Assembly: GCF_003056355.1 (NCBI RefSeq)
Contig: NZ_PYVW01000009.1
Coordinates: forward strand, 99,441 to 163,440
From: Devosia naphthalenivorans
Lineage (GTDB): Bacteria > Pseudomonadota > Alphaproteobacteria > Rhizobiales > Devosiaceae
Direction: 5' to 3'
Length of the DNA: 64,000 nucleotides
The notes beneath the pieces were generated by a model. It had not been told where the DNA came from. It saw only the letters and a program-made list of their open reading frames with translations, and made no database searches. Numbering within the stretch: position 1 is the first letter of the stretch; each line of letters begins with the position of its first letter. The position numbers and the translations under genes are program-made. Of this stretch, positions 35,702 to 44,776 are shown in pieces.

Positions 35702-35782
35702 GCTTCCCCCGGACTTGATCCGGGGGTCTTTGCCGGCTTGTGCCGTGTTGAGAGTGCCCCCCGGATCAAGTCCGGGGGAAGC
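35702..35782. repeat. inverted repeat of two ~25-base arms
   Basis: Arms GCTTCCCCCGGACTTGATCC... and its complement are separated by about 30 bases, between aapP and the orphan binding protein gene. A REP-like extragenic palindrome of a kind common in alphaproteobacteria; it may also end or stabilise the aap transcript. Confidence 0.7.
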
Positions 35783-35859
35783 GCCGTGGGGAGGTGAGAT
35801 GGTCGGGATACTCGAACGCCTGTGGTCATGCAGACGCGCGACGATAGCGCAGCCCCAAC

Positions 35860-36660
35860 CTAATGCAGAATTTGGCTGAGGAAGAGCTTGGTGCGCTCGT
35901 GCTGGGGATTGGAGAAGAAGTTCTCCGGATCGTTCTGCTCGACGATCTGGCCCTGATCCATGAAGATGACCCGGTTGGCGACTTGGCGGGCAAAGCCCAT
36001 TTCGTGGGTCACGCAGATCATGGTCATGCCTTCTTCGGCGAGGCTGATCATGACTTCGAGCACTTCCTTGACCATTTCCGGATCGAGCGCGGATGTCGGC
36101 TCATCGAACAGCATGATGCGGGGTTGCATGCAGAGCGAGCGGGCGATGGCGACGCGCTGTTGCTGACCGCCGGACAACTGGCCCGGAAATTTGTTGGCCT
36201 GCTCGGGAATCTTGACGCGCTCCAGATAGTGCATGGCCGTAGCCTCGGCATCTGCCTTGGGGATGCCACGCACCCAGATCGGCGCCAGGGTGAGGTTCTG
36301 GAGAATGGTGAGGTGTGGGAAGAGGTTGAAGTGCTGAAATACCATTCCCACTTCGCGCCGAACCTCGTCGATCCGCTTGAGATCGGCGGTCAACTCGGTG
36401 CCATTGACGATGATCTGGCCTTCCTGATGCTCCTCGAGCCGGTTGATGCAGCGGATCAGGGTCGACTTGCCTGACCCTGAAGGACCGGCAATGACGATGC
36501 GCTCGCCGCGCATGACGCGGAGGTTGATGTCGCGCAGCACATGGAAATCGCCATACCATTTGTGCATGCCGATCACGTCGATGGCGACGTCGGTCTTGGA
36601 GACCTGCATGCCGGATTGGCGCGCGGTGGTCTCGGCCGTGGTTTCGGTCATTTGGCTCAT
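35860..36660 (-). CDS. aapP: general L-amino acid ABC transporter ATPase
   Basis: A 266-residue polar-amino-acid-type ABC ATPase. Motifs are Walker [11 protein letters not shown]-loop [10 protein letters not shown], signature [15 protein letters not shown], Walker [14 protein letters not shown] and [10 protein letters not shown]. An N-terminal ~25-residue Thr-rich extension precedes the fold. It powers AapQ/AapM. It is the last of the aapJQMP run, only four bases after aapM. Confidence 0.94.
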   Translation of the reverse strand: MSQMTETTAETTARQSGMQVSKTDVAIDVIGMHKWYGDFHVLRDINLRVMRGERIVIAGPSGSGKSTLIRCINRLEEHQEGQIIVNGTELTADLKRIDEVRREVGMVFQHFNLFPHLTILQNLTLAPIWVRGIPKADAEATAMHYLERVKIPEQANKFPGQLSGGQQQRVAIARSLCMQPRIMLFDEPTSALDPEMVKEVLEVMISLAEEGMTMICVTHEMGFARQVANRVIFMDQGQIVEQNDPENFFSNPQHERTKLFLSQILH

Positions 36661-36663
36661 AAC

Positions 36664-37791
36664 TTACCTCTTGTGCCCAGTGTCCAGACGCCGCTCCATC
36701 CAGAGCGAATAACGGGACATGGCGAAACAGAAAATCCAGAACATGAAGGCCGCAAAGACATAGCCGGTCACCGCCTGCGTTGGGGATGCCCATTCAATGT
36801 CGGAGCTGGCCGCTTGCACGGTGTTCAGCAGATCGAAAATGCCCACGATCGAGACCAGCGAAGTATCCTTGAACAGGGCAATGAAGTTGTTCACGATGCC
36901 CGGGATCACGTGCTTGATCGCTTGCGGCAGGATGATGAAGTAGGTGCGCTTCCAGTAGCTCAGGCCAAGCGATGCGCCTGCCTCGTACTGCCCGCGCGGC
37001 AGGGCCTGCAGGCCCCCACGGACCACTTCTGCCAGATAGGCCGAGGCAAACAGCGTTACGCCGACCAAGGCGCGCAGCAGCTTGTCCACGTTGGTGCCGG
37101 TTGGCATGAACAGCGGCAGCATGATCGATGCCATGAACAGGACCGTGATCAACGGCATGGCGCGCCACAGTTCGATGAACATGACGCAGAGCGTTTTGAT
37201 GACGGGCAGATCGGATTGCCGCCCCAGCGCCAGGAGAATCCCCAGCGGAATGGAGCAGATAATGCCCACCAGCGAAATGATCAGCGTGACCAGCAGGCCG
37301 CCCCACTGCTCAGTCGGCACATAGGAAAGCCCAAACACACCGCCACTCAGCAGAAAAAAGCCGAACACCGGGAAGACGAGAAAAAACAGCACCGCGTTTA
37401 TGCGCTTGAACGGCGCCGTGGGGATCAGCAGCGGCAGGATGAGGGCGGCGCCCAGAATGAAGACGATGTTGGGACGCCAGTATTGGTCGATGGGGTAGAA
37501 GCCATAGATGAAGAAGTTGAAGCGGGCATAGATATAGGCCCAGCAAGCCCCCGCCCCTTCGGCGCGGCAATCTTCCACGGTGCCACCCGGAAAGACGGCG
37601 TGGCCGATGATGAAGTTATAGATGGGTGGGACAGCCCAGAGCAGGAAGATAACGCCCAGAACGGTCAAGATGGCGTCGGACGGGGTCGCAAAAAGGTTGG
37701 CACGGAGCCACATGATGGGCCCGCCGGCGCGGCCCGGTGCGGGTCGCTCGGGAACGAACTCATCGCGAATGTACGCGGTGTCAGTTGTCAT
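36664..37791 (-). CDS. aapM: general L-amino acid ABC transporter permease
   Basis: A 375-residue HisM-type permease. The EAA-like loop GQYEAGASLGLSYWKRTYFIILPQAI is at about 290-315. The N-terminal half holds a long extra loop region with W-Y-I-Y-A-R-F and a YPIDQYWRPN segment, as in other AapM proteins. It pairs with AapQ; a four-base gap leads to aapP and a four-base gap separates it from aapQ. Confidence 0.93.
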   Translation of the reverse strand: MTTDTAYIRDEFVPERPAPGRAGGPIMWLRANLFATPSDAILTVLGVIFLLWAVPPIYNFIIGHAVFPGGTVEDCRAEGAGACWAYIYARFNFFIYGFYPIDQYWRPNIVFILGAALILPLLIPTAPFKRINAVLFFLVFPVFGFFLLSGGVFGLSYVPTEQWGGLLVTLIISLVGIICSIPLGILLALGRQSDLPVIKTLCVMFIELWRAMPLITVLFMASIMLPLFMPTGTNVDKLLRALVGVTLFASAYLAEVVRGGLQALPRGQYEAGASLGLSYWKRTYFIILPQAIKHVIPGIVNNFIALFKDTSLVSIVGIFDLLNTVQAASSDIEWASPTQAVTGYVFAAFMFWIFCFAMSRYSLWMERRLDTGHKR

Positions 37792-37795
37792 GGCT

Positions 37796-39328
37796 CTACC
37801 GCTCCACCAGGGCCACTCGGCCGTTGTACCAGTTCATGAAGGCTGAGGTAAGCAAGGAGAAGGTGAGGTACACCGCCATGGTGAGCGCGATGACCTCGAT
37901 GGCCTTGCCGGTTTGGTTGAGGGTGGTGCCGGTGAACACGTTCACCAGTTCCGGATAGCCAATGGCCGCACCAAGCGACGAGTTCTTGGTGAGGTTGAGA
38001 TATTGGCTGGTGAGCGGCGGAACGATGACACGCATGGCCTGGGGGATGATGACGAGGCGCAGCCGGTCACCTTCCTTGAGGCCAAGTGACTGCGCAGCCT
38101 CGTTCTGTCCGCTGCTGACGGCGCGAATGCCGCCACGCACGTTTTCCGCGATGAAGGCCGCCGTGTAGATCGTGAGCCCGAAAACGAGCGCGACAAGCTC
38201 GGGCGGCAACTGCACGCCGCCGCGGAAGTTGAAGCGCGCCAGCACCGGAATTTCGAAGGCCAGTTGCGCCCCCGTTGCCCAGTAGACGAGAGACGGAATG
38301 CCGACGGCGATGAGAATCAGCAAGGCGAACGGAAAACGCCCTTCGCTGGGCGGACGCTCGGTTGCCCGCGCGAAGGTGATCCATGCCATGGTCAGGCCGC
38401 CGATGGCAGAGCCGGACGCAATCAGCAATTGCGGCACCGCCGGAAACATGGCGACCAGCAGCGCATAAAGAATGGTGAGCCCGAATACGAACGCCAAAGT
38501 GGCGCGCCCAAATGGTGCGAAACGCGTAACCGAGACGGCAGCCACCAATACCGATGCGCCCAGCATGATCGGCATCGAGATACCGCGAACCATGTTGGCG
38601 AGCAGGGAGAACGCCAGAAGGGCGACAAGAAAGCTGACGATTGCGTCAGCGACCTTTGCCGCGAGCACCACCTGACCCGGATAGCGGCCAGTGGCAGTGC
38701 GAACGCGGGTGGCCCAGATGCCAATGGCAATAGCAGCGATGAGGGCTGTAACGATGGCGACCAGAACCCAGACGAACTCTTGGTCCGGCAAAGGCCGTGG
38801 CACCATCAGGCCGCGCTGGTTGATGAAGATGTCGAGCGGCAACGCAAAGGATTCGCGCACCGCCGGCATGGCCTTGAGCACGGCGAAATACCAGAAGAAC
38901 AATTGCAACAGCAGCGGGATGTTGCGGATTGTTTCGATGTAAACGGTGGCGACGCGGGCCACGAGCCAGTTGGACGAGAGGCGGGCTATGCCCAGCGTGA
39001 ACCCGAGAATTGTCGCAAAAAATATGCCGATAATGGAGACGAGCAGTGTATTGAGCAGTCCCGCCAGGAACGCCTGCCAATAAAGGGACGTGCGGCTCCA
39101 GGGAAACAGGGTGAAGCTGATGTCGAAACCAGCCGTCCGGAACAGGAAGTCAAAGCCCGTCGACTTGTTCTGGGCCGCCAGGTTCTGGGCCGTGTTCAGA
39201 ACGATCCAGCTGATGAAGGCGACGACTGCCGCAGCGACAAGCACCTGATAAATGATGCCGCGTACCACGGGATCGTTGAGTAGAGAGGCCCGCGGGGCTC
39301 GCTCGCCGATATTGTCTTGCACTGCCAT
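37796..39328 (-). CDS. aapQ: general L-amino acid ABC transporter permease, enlarged
   Basis: A 510-residue AapQ-type permease. Family parts are clear: RNIPLLLQLFFWYFAVLKAMP, an INQRGLMVPRP segment, the late FNFRGGVQLPPE, IYTAAFIAENVRGGI and the EAA loop NEAAQSLGLKEGDRL with RLVIIPQAMRVIVPPL. Known AapQ proteins are about 400 residues; here about 110 extra residues (roughly 223-332) form four more hydrophobic segments in the middle loop. The reading frame is intact. Four bases separate it from aapM. Confidence 0.92.
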   Translation of the reverse strand: MAVQDNIGERAPRASLLNDPVVRGIIYQVLVAAAVVAFISWIVLNTAQNLAAQNKSTGFDFLFRTAGFDISFTLFPWSRTSLYWQAFLAGLLNTLLVSIIGIFFATILGFTLGIARLSSNWLVARVATVYIETIRNIPLLLQLFFWYFAVLKAMPAVRESFALPLDIFINQRGLMVPRPLPDQEFVWVLVAIVTALIAAIAIGIWATRVRTATGRYPGQVVLAAKVADAIVSFLVALLAFSLLANMVRGISMPIMLGASVLVAAVSVTRFAPFGRATLAFVFGLTILYALLVAMFPAVPQLLIASGSAIGGLTMAWITFARATERPPSEGRFPFALLILIAVGIPSLVYWATGAQLAFEIPVLARFNFRGGVQLPPELVALVFGLTIYTAAFIAENVRGGIRAVSSGQNEAAQSLGLKEGDRLRLVIIPQAMRVIVPPLTSQYLNLTKNSSLGAAIGYPELVNVFTGTTLNQTGKAIEVIALTMAVYLTFSLLTSAFMNWYNGRVALVER

Positions 39329-39472
39329 AGGGCATGCGTTCCTTTGCTACGAACCGGGTCCGGGGCTGGCTTTGGAATCGCCTCGCCAGAGCGGCTTTTG
39401 ACCACTCCTCACTGACCGGCCCAACGGGCAGATCGCATCCATTTCCAAGGCCTTTACCGGCTCAAACCAAAA

Positions 39473-39499
39473 CCGGCGCCCCTTGGTAAGGAGCGCCGG
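39473..39499 (-). terminator. aapJ-aapQ attenuating terminator
   Basis: On the minus strand a 12-bp stem (CCGGCGC then T then CCTT, pairing with AAGG-G-GCGCCGG through one wobble) with an ACC loop is followed by TTTTGGTTT: a classic intrinsic terminator. It lies between the binding-protein and permease genes and would let only part of the transcripts read on, giving excess AapJ. Confidence 0.8.
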
Positions 39500-39516
39500 G
39501 CTTGTAATCGATGCGG

Positions 39517-40533
39517 TTAGCGGATCGGGGGGGCGTATTGCAGCCCGCCATTGGTCCACAGAGCATTGAGGCCACGCTCAAGACCGATATCGGTCGACGG
39601 ACCGACGTTGCGCTCGAAAGCCTCGCCGTAGTTACCGACCAGCTTGATGATCTGGTATGCCCAATCCTTGGTCAGGCCGATCGGCGCACCGAAGTCACCC
39701 TCGACGCCGAGCAGGCGCTTGATGGCCGGGTTGTCGGAACCAAGCATTTCATCGACGTTGGCCGAAGTTACGCCCAACTCTTCAGCTTCGAGCAGAGCGA
39801 AATAGACCCAACGGTTGATCTTGAACCACTGATCGTCGCCCTGACGGACCACAGGACCGAGGGGCTCCTTGGAAATGATTTCGGGCAGGATGATATGATC
39901 GCCGGGAACGGCGAACTTGGAACGTTCGGCGGCGAGAGCCGAAGCATCGGTGGTGTAGACGTCGCAGCGGCCATCTTCATATGCCTTCACAACTTCGTCC
40001 TGGTCCACGAACACGACGGTGTTGAACTCGAGGCTGTTGGCGGCGAAATAGTCGGCCGCGTTGAGTTCGGTAGTGGTGCCCGATTCAATGCAGATAGCAG
40101 CGCCGGACAGATCGAGAGCGGATGCGATCTCGTCGGCCTTGCGGACCATGAAGCCCTGGCCGTCATAATACATGGTGCCAATGAAGCTGATGCCGAGGTC
40201 GGTATCACGGCTCATGGTCCAGGTCGTGGTGCGCGACAGGATGTCGATTTCACCGGCGGACAGTGCGGCAAAGCGCTCCTGGCTGGTCAATGGCGTGTAG
40301 CGGACCTTGCCAGCATCGTTGAACACGGCGGCAGCGACCGCACGGCAGAAGTCGACTTCAAGTCCGGCCCAAACGTTGTTCGCGTCGGGAGCAGAGAATC
40401 CGGCCACACCACCGGTAACGCCGCACTGGATATAGTCCTTTGCCTTAACGTCATCGAGCGTTGCCGCCTGGGCAGCCGTCGCAACGAGGCCGAGTGAGGC
40501 CGCCGCTGCGAAGGTTACGAGCATTTTTTGCAT
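39517..40533 (-). CDS. aapJ: general L-amino acid ABC transporter binding protein
   Basis: A 338-residue AapJ-type periplasmic binding protein with a signal peptide (1-23, ending A-Q-A). It has DDVKAKDYIQCGVTGGVAGFSAPD, then NVWAGLEVDFCRAVAAAVFND, then RTTTWTMSRDTDLGISF and a two-cysteine pattern (C37 and later ICIESG). It feeds a broad range of L-amino acids to AapQMP. It is the first gene of the aap operon and divergent from metC. Confidence 0.95.
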   Translation of the reverse strand: MQKMLVTFAAAASLGLVATAAQAATLDDVKAKDYIQCGVTGGVAGFSAPDANNVWAGLEVDFCRAVAAAVFNDAGKVRYTPLTSQERFAALSAGEIDILSRTTTWTMSRDTDLGISFIGTMYYDGQGFMVRKADEIASALDLSGAAICIESGTTTELNAADYFAANSLEFNTVVFVDQDEVVKAYEDGRCDVYTTDASALAAERSKFAVPGDHIILPEIISKEPLGPVVRQGDDQWFKINRWVYFALLEAEELGVTSANVDEMLGSDNPAIKRLLGVEGDFGAPIGLTKDWAYQIIKLVGNYGEAFERNVGPSTDIGLERGLNALWTNGGLQYAPPIR

Positions 40534-40689
40534 TGAGTTTGCCTTCTATTTTCCTGACCACGTGTCCCAGAGTTCATAAGGCTTGCACCCCCCGTCCCTG
40601 GCGGCACCGCCGCCTTTGAATGGCGGTTCTGATGCTGCTAAGCATGCAAGCGTCTATTGAACCACACGTCAAGCGTGTTCGCGGCTTGG

Positions 40690-40712
40690 GACAGCAACGC
40701 TGTCGCTTTTTT
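40690..40712 (+). terminator. intrinsic terminator in the metC leader
   Basis: GACAGC and GCTGTC arms with an AAC loop, then GCTTTTTT. It points toward metC, yet the only possible promoter for it lies in the aapJ/metC divergent gap, so it can only end metC's own leader transcript. See finding on attenuation. A second small hairpin (ACACG/CGTGT) lies at 40663-40677. Confidence 0.6.
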
Positions 40713-40754
40713 GGCCAGAGCCGACCATTTGGCGCGTTAATGAGCAGAGAGCCT

Positions 40755-41945
40755 ATGATGAATGATGAGCAAAGCGGCAGCACACAGCGGCCTTCCGTGG
40801 AGACCATCCTGACCCACTATGGGCGAAACCCCGAAGACCAGTTTGGATTCGTCAACACGCCCGTCTATCGCGGCTCGACGGTGCTGTTCAAAACCCTGGC
40901 CGACATCGAGGCGCAGGAGCAGCGGTTCCTTTATGGACGCGCCGGCAACCCGACGACGGAAAGCGTCGAAGCCGTCGTGACAGAACTGGAGGGCGCATAC
41001 CGGACGCGCCTGCTGCCATCGGGGCTATCGGCCATAACGGTTGCCTTGCTGTCCTGCCTCAAGGGCGGTGACGATGTTTTGGTTACGGACAGTGCTTATG
41101 AGCCGGGTCGCAAGTTCGCCGATGGCTTTCTGGCGCGCATGGGCATCAGCGTCCGCTATTACGACCCACGAATCGGAGCTGGACTGGCAGAGCTGATGCG
41201 GCCGAGTACCCGGGCTGTGTTGGCGGAAAGCCCTGGTTCGCTGACGTTTGAACTGCAGGATATCCCGGCGCTGGCAGATGCTGCCCATGCCGGCGGCGCG
41301 CGGCTGATCGTGGATAACAGTTGGGCGAGCCCACTATTCCTGCAGCCGATCAAGCTGGGCGCGGACCTGGTGGTACACGCCGGCACCAAGATGTTCGTTG
41401 GACACTCGGATGCGTTTGCGGGGACGATCTCGGCCACCGAGGAAGCCTGGCCCGATGTAGAAGCTAATCGGGCGGCGCTCGGCTTTTTCACCTCGGGTGA
41501 CGACGCATTTCTCGTGGCGCGGGGTCTGCGCACGCTGGCGATCCGCATGAAGGAGCACAATGAACGCAGTGTCGCGATGGCACAGTGGCTGGAGCAGCAG
41601 CCGGAGGTCACCAAGGTGCTGCACCCGGCCCTGCCCAGCCACCCCGACCATTGGCTGTTCAAGCGGGATTTTACCGGCTCGGGCAGCCTGTTCAGCATAT
41701 TGCTGGCGCCTGCGCCGCGCGCTTCAGTAGCGGCTTTCCTCGACCAGATGCGTATCTTTACGATGGGGTACTCATGGGGCGGGTATGAAAGCCTGTGCCT
41801 GCCGGTGAAGCTGGGGAAGAATCGCACAGCGAGACCATGGACCGAAGAAGGCAATTTGTTCAGGCTGCATATCGGCTTCGAGGGCATGGAGGATTTGAAG
41901 GCGGATCTGGCCGACGCGATGGCGCGCTATGCCGAGGCGAGGTAA
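40755..41945 (+). CDS. metC: cystathionine beta-lyase
   Basis: A ~396-residue PLP enzyme of the Cys/Met-metabolism family. VNTPVYRGSTVLF and YGRAGNPTTESVEAVVTELEGA open the fold, then PSGLSAITVALLS, LIVDNSWASPLFLQPIKLGADLVVHAGTKMFVGHSD (PLP lysine in G-T-K) and the late FTMGYSWGGYESL. It splits cystathionine into homocysteine, pyruvate and ammonia. Two adjacent ATGs follow a weak AGAG site; an in-frame ATG at 40740 and a far one at 40620 are alternatives, the latter judged a leader. Confidence 0.9.
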   Translation: MMNDEQSGSTQRPSVETILTHYGRNPEDQFGFVNTPVYRGSTVLFKTLADIEAQEQRFLYGRAGNPTTESVEAVVTELEGAYRTRLLPSGLSAITVALLSCLKGGDDVLVTDSAYEPGRKFADGFLARMGISVRYYDPRIGAGLAELMRPSTRAVLAESPGSLTFELQDIPALADAAHAGGARLIVDNSWASPLFLQPIKLGADLVVHAGTKMFVGHSDAFAGTISATEEAWPDVEANRAALGFFTSGDDAFLVARGLRTLAIRMKEHNERSVAMAQWLEQQPEVTKVLHPALPSHPDHWLFKRDFTGSGSLFSILLAPAPRASVAAFLDQMRIFTMGYSWGGYESLCLPVKLGKNRTARPWTEEGNLFRLHIGFEGMEDLKADLADAMARYAEAR

Positions 41946-42046
41946 TTGTGGAGCACGGCAGGCAGGTTGCTGTGCGAATAGCATAAACTGTGCTTTTGCG
42001 TGCTTGCCCTTTCCAATCGAACGCGCTAACGAAGCGCCTGTGATCT

Positions 42047-42123
42047 CGGAGTGTAGCTCAGCCTGGTAGAGCACCGGTTTTGGGAACCGGGGGTCCAAAG
42101 TTCGAATCTTTGTACTCCGACCA
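42047..42123 (+). tRNA. tRNA-Pro (UGG)
   Basis: A 77-nt cloverleaf: acceptor CGGAGTG with TACTCCG (last pair wobble), D-arm GCTCAGCCTGGTAGAGC, anticodon stem CCGGT/ACCGG with TGG in the loop, T-arm GTTCGAATC, encoded CCA. Confidence 0.95.
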
Positions 42124-42163
42124 TCACAACTTGCTGCGCAGCGCTTCGTGTCGAGGACTTTGC

Positions 42164-42469
42164 ATGACCGCCCGTATCTACCGCCCTGCCCGCAACGCAA
42201 TGCAGTCGGGCAAAGGCAAAACCAAGAACTGGGTTTTGGTCTACGAGCCTTCCGCTCCGCGCGATATCGAGCCGCTGATGGGCTATACGAGCTCCCGCGA
42301 CATGCGCCAGCAGATCAAGCTGTCGTTTGATACGGTTGAAGCCGCAGAGGCTTACGCCCAAAAGAACGGGATCGCCTACACGGTTCAGACAGCGCATGAG
42401 GAAACTCCAAAGCGCCAGAGCTATCCCGACAATTTCCGTGCAGATCGAAAGACTCCCTGGACGCACTAA
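42164..42469 (+). CDS. ETC complex I subunit, NDUFS4-like
   Basis: A 101-residue protein of the NADH-ubiquinone oxidoreductase 18-kDa (NDUFS4/AQDQ) family, found in alphaproteobacteria and mitochondria. ARIYRPARNAMQSGKGKTKNW opens it, LVYEPSAPRDIEPLMGYTSS follows, then L-S-F-D-T-V-E-A-A-E-A-Y-A and the late N-F-R-A-D-R-K-T-P-W-T-H. It is an accessory subunit on the matrix/cytoplasmic arm of complex I. The ATG at 42164 follows GAGGAC. It is just past tRNA-Pro and stands alone. Confidence 0.92.
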   Translation: MTARIYRPARNAMQSGKGKTKNWVLVYEPSAPRDIEPLMGYTSSRDMRQQIKLSFDTVEAAEAYAQKNGIAYTVQTAHEETPKRQSYPDNFRADRKTPWTH

Positions 42470-42609
42470 TCGCGTTGCTATCGCCGAGAGTTCGTAGTGC
42501 GTCGCAAGTGATTGTGGCGCATTTGCTTTTTGTGTCTGCAGCAGCCGGTGTGGCCGGTTTTGGCAAATCGAGAGATTTGAGGCACACTGGCGGCCAGGGA
42601 GAGCATCCG

Positions 42610-43476
42610 ATGCCGAAAACAGCTATTCGCCTGCTAGGCCTATTGATGGGTCTCTCGGCTGCCGCTCCGGCGGTGGCTGCACCGGCGATGTGGGAAGTTC
42701 GTGACGCCGATAGTGTCATTTGGCTTTTCGGGTCGTTCCATGTGCTGCCTGAGGGCCTGGAGTGGCGCACACCATTGTTCGACCAGACCTTCGCCGACGC
42801 GGACAAGATCGTCTTCGAAGCCGATGTCAGGCCCGGGGCGATGGCTGAACTGGCGGCGGAGGCATTCGCGCGCGGTATTTATACCGATGGAAAGCTGCTG
42901 AGCGATTTCATCGATCCGGCAGCGGAGGCGAAGCTCAGAGAAGTGGCGAGTGGGCTCGAATTGCCCGTCGGCAGTCTTTTGGCGATGAAACCGTGGTTTG
43001 CGGCAAACACAATCTCAGTGAGTGCGATGGCCGCTGAAGGCTATAAGGCTGAAGGGGTGGAGTTCGTGCTGCAGCCGGATTTGCCGGCGGATCGGCAGAC
43101 TTACCTCGAAACCGGGGAGCAGCAGTTGGATATTCTTTCCGGCGCACCGGAAACCGAGCAATTGGCGATGCTGGGGGCCACGCTCGAAGAGCTGGACGCC
43201 TTTCCCAAGATGCTGGGCAAGATGGTTTCCAATTGGGTGGAGGGCACGCCCGACAAGCTGGCCAGACTGTTCCTGTCGGAGATGGGTGGCTTCGAGGATG
43301 CGTTTCTGGAGCGGCTGATTTACCAGCGGAACCGCAACTGGATAGCGCCGCTCGAAAGCATACTGGAGGAAGACGAGGAGGCGCTGGTGATCGTAGGCGC
43401 GGCGCACCTGATCGGAGATGGCAGCGTCCTCGACCTGCTGGAGCAGGCCGGCTACCGGATCGAGAGGATCCAGTAG
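42610..43476 (+). CDS. TraB/GumN-family exported protein
   Basis: A 288-residue protein with a signal peptide (about 1-23, ending AVAA). Family marks are MWEVRDADSVIWLFGSFHVLPE (the GS-x-H motif), then the FDQTFADADKIVFEAD segment and the late VIVGAAHLIGDGSVLDLLEQAGY (second GxxH). The TraB/GumN fold is predicted to be a metal-dependent enzyme, perhaps a protease; the two conserved His/Glu pairs fit that. AGGGAGAG lies before the ATG at 42610. Substrate unknown. Confidence 0.85.
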   Translation: MPKTAIRLLGLLMGLSAAAPAVAAPAMWEVRDADSVIWLFGSFHVLPEGLEWRTPLFDQTFADADKIVFEADVRPGAMAELAAEAFARGIYTDGKLLSDFIDPAAEAKLREVASGLELPVGSLLAMKPWFAANTISVSAMAAEGYKAEGVEFVLQPDLPADRQTYLETGEQQLDILSGAPETEQLAMLGATLEELDAFPKMLGKMVSNWVEGTPDKLARLFLSEMGGFEDAFLERLIYQRNRNWIAPLESILEEDEEALVIVGAAHLIGDGSVLDLLEQAGYRIERIQ

Positions 43477-43498
43477 CCGTCTGTTTGGGGAGAAAAAC

Positions 43499-44650
43499 TC
43501 AGACGTCGCTGAGCTTGGTCCACTTGCCGTCGTTCTTGCTCGATTCGACCGAGGCGACGATGAACTGCATGCCTTCAACGCCATCGGCGAGGCTAGGCAG
43601 CAGCGCTTCGTAATCGGCGCCCTCGCCGCGGATCACCGCTGCGAACTGCGAGTAAAGGGTTGCAAAGGCTTCCAGATACCCTTCGGGGTGGCCGGAGGGG
43701 ATGCGGATGTTCATGGTGGAAGACGCATTGCCGGAGATGGCGCCGCCGCGGGTCAGCAACTGCTTGGGCTTACCGAACTCGGTGAACCACATGTAGTTGG
43801 GATTGTCTTGGCGCCATTCCAGGCCGCCCTTGTCGCCGTAAATGCGCAGTTGCAGGCCATTTTCGCAGCCGACGGCTACCTGGCTGGCCCAGAGCATGCC
43901 CTTGGCGCCGCCTTCGAAGCGCAGCATGATGTGGACGTTATCGTCGAGCTGACGACCTTCGACGAAGCTGGTGAGATCAGCAGAAACGGCGTCAGTCCTG
44001 AGGCCGGAAACGAAGCGGGCGAGATTATAGGCGTGGGTGCCGATATCGCCGATGGCGCCGCCGGCGCCGGAGCGGGCGGGATCGGTGCGCCAGGAGGCCT
44101 GCTTGTTGTCGTCGGTGGTGGGCTCGGTCAGCCAATCCTGCGGATATTCGGCCTGAATGACGCGGATTTTGCCCAGGGCACCGGAAGCCACGAGTTCGCG
44201 TGCCTGGCGGATTAGGGGGAAGCCTGTGTAGTTGTGCGTCAGAAGAAACTTCGCACCGTTCTTCGGCTGGATGGAAGCAAGCTTGCGAGCGTCTTCGAGC
44301 GTGCTCGTGATTGGCTTGTCGCAAATCACGTGGATGCCCGCTTCGAGGAAGGCCTTGGCGGGACCGTAGTGCATATGATTTGGCGTGACGATGGAGACCG
44401 CCTCGATGCCATCCGGACGGGCTGCTTCCGCGCGGGCCATTTCCTCATAGGAGGTGTAGATGCGTTCTTCGGCAAGCCCGATATTGCGGCCGGACTCCTT
44501 TGCGACGTCAGGGCGGGACGACAGTGCGCCCGCGACCAGGTCATAATCTCCGTCGATGCGGGCCGCGATACGGTGCACATAGCCGATGAAGGCTCCGGTG
44601 CCGCCGCCAACCATGCCGAGACGAATGCGCCTTGCGCCGTTTTCAGCCAT
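43499..44650 (-). CDS. Gfo/Idh/MocA oxidoreductase (possible 3-dehydrogenase or reductase)
   Basis: A 383-residue two-domain NAD(P)-dependent oxidoreductase. LGMVGGGTGAFIGYVH is the Rossmann loop, VTPNHMHYGPAKAFLEAGIHVICDKP carries the family's K-P pair, and GAIGDIGTHAYNLARF supplies the D-x-x-x-H catalytic residues. YPQDWL precedes the substrate domain. It is the last gene of the sugar cassette. I infer a sugar 3-position oxidation or reduction, by analogy with levoglucosan and 3-keto-glycoside systems. Confidence 0.85.
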   Translation of the reverse strand: MAENGARRIRLGMVGGGTGAFIGYVHRIAARIDGDYDLVAGALSSRPDVAKESGRNIGLAEERIYTSYEEMARAEAARPDGIEAVSIVTPNHMHYGPAKAFLEAGIHVICDKPITSTLEDARKLASIQPKNGAKFLLTHNYTGFPLIRQARELVASGALGKIRVIQAEYPQDWLTEPTTDDNKQASWRTDPARSGAGGAIGDIGTHAYNLARFVSGLRTDAVSADLTSFVEGRQLDDNVHIMLRFEGGAKGMLWASQVAVGCENGLQLRIYGDKGGLEWRQDNPNYMWFTEFGKPKQLLTRGGAISGNASSTMNIRIPSGHPEGYLEAFATLYSQFAAVIRGEGADYEALLPSLADGVEGMQFIVASVESSKNDGKWTKLSDV

Positions 44651-44681
44651 TGAAGTCTCCTCGAATATTATTGCGCCACGA

Positions 44682-44761
44682 CCTCGTGGTTCGACAGGCT
44701 CACCATGAGGTCTACTGAAAATTCAGAGTAGCCCTCATCCTGAGCCTGTCGAAGGACGAGG
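44682..44761. repeat. REP-like nested palindrome
   Basis: Two ~29-base arms (CCTCGTGGTTCGACAGGCTC... and CCTCATCCTGAGCCTGTCG...) flank a smaller hairpin with the TCTACTGAA/TTCAG core. A 17-base part of it (the ACCATGAGGTCTACTGA core) recurs at 31684-31700, so it is a dispersed element of this genome. Confidence 0.75.
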
Positions 44762-44776
44762 GCGTGGGAAGTCCGA

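Noticed and set aside
40620..40739. N-terminal extension of MetC
   Set aside because: The added ~40 residues are unlike the family and cross a clear intrinsic terminator; better read as a leader.
40534..40754. SAM-II riboswitch before metC
   Set aside because: The short conserved core of that riboswitch is not present; only the two hairpins described are seen.
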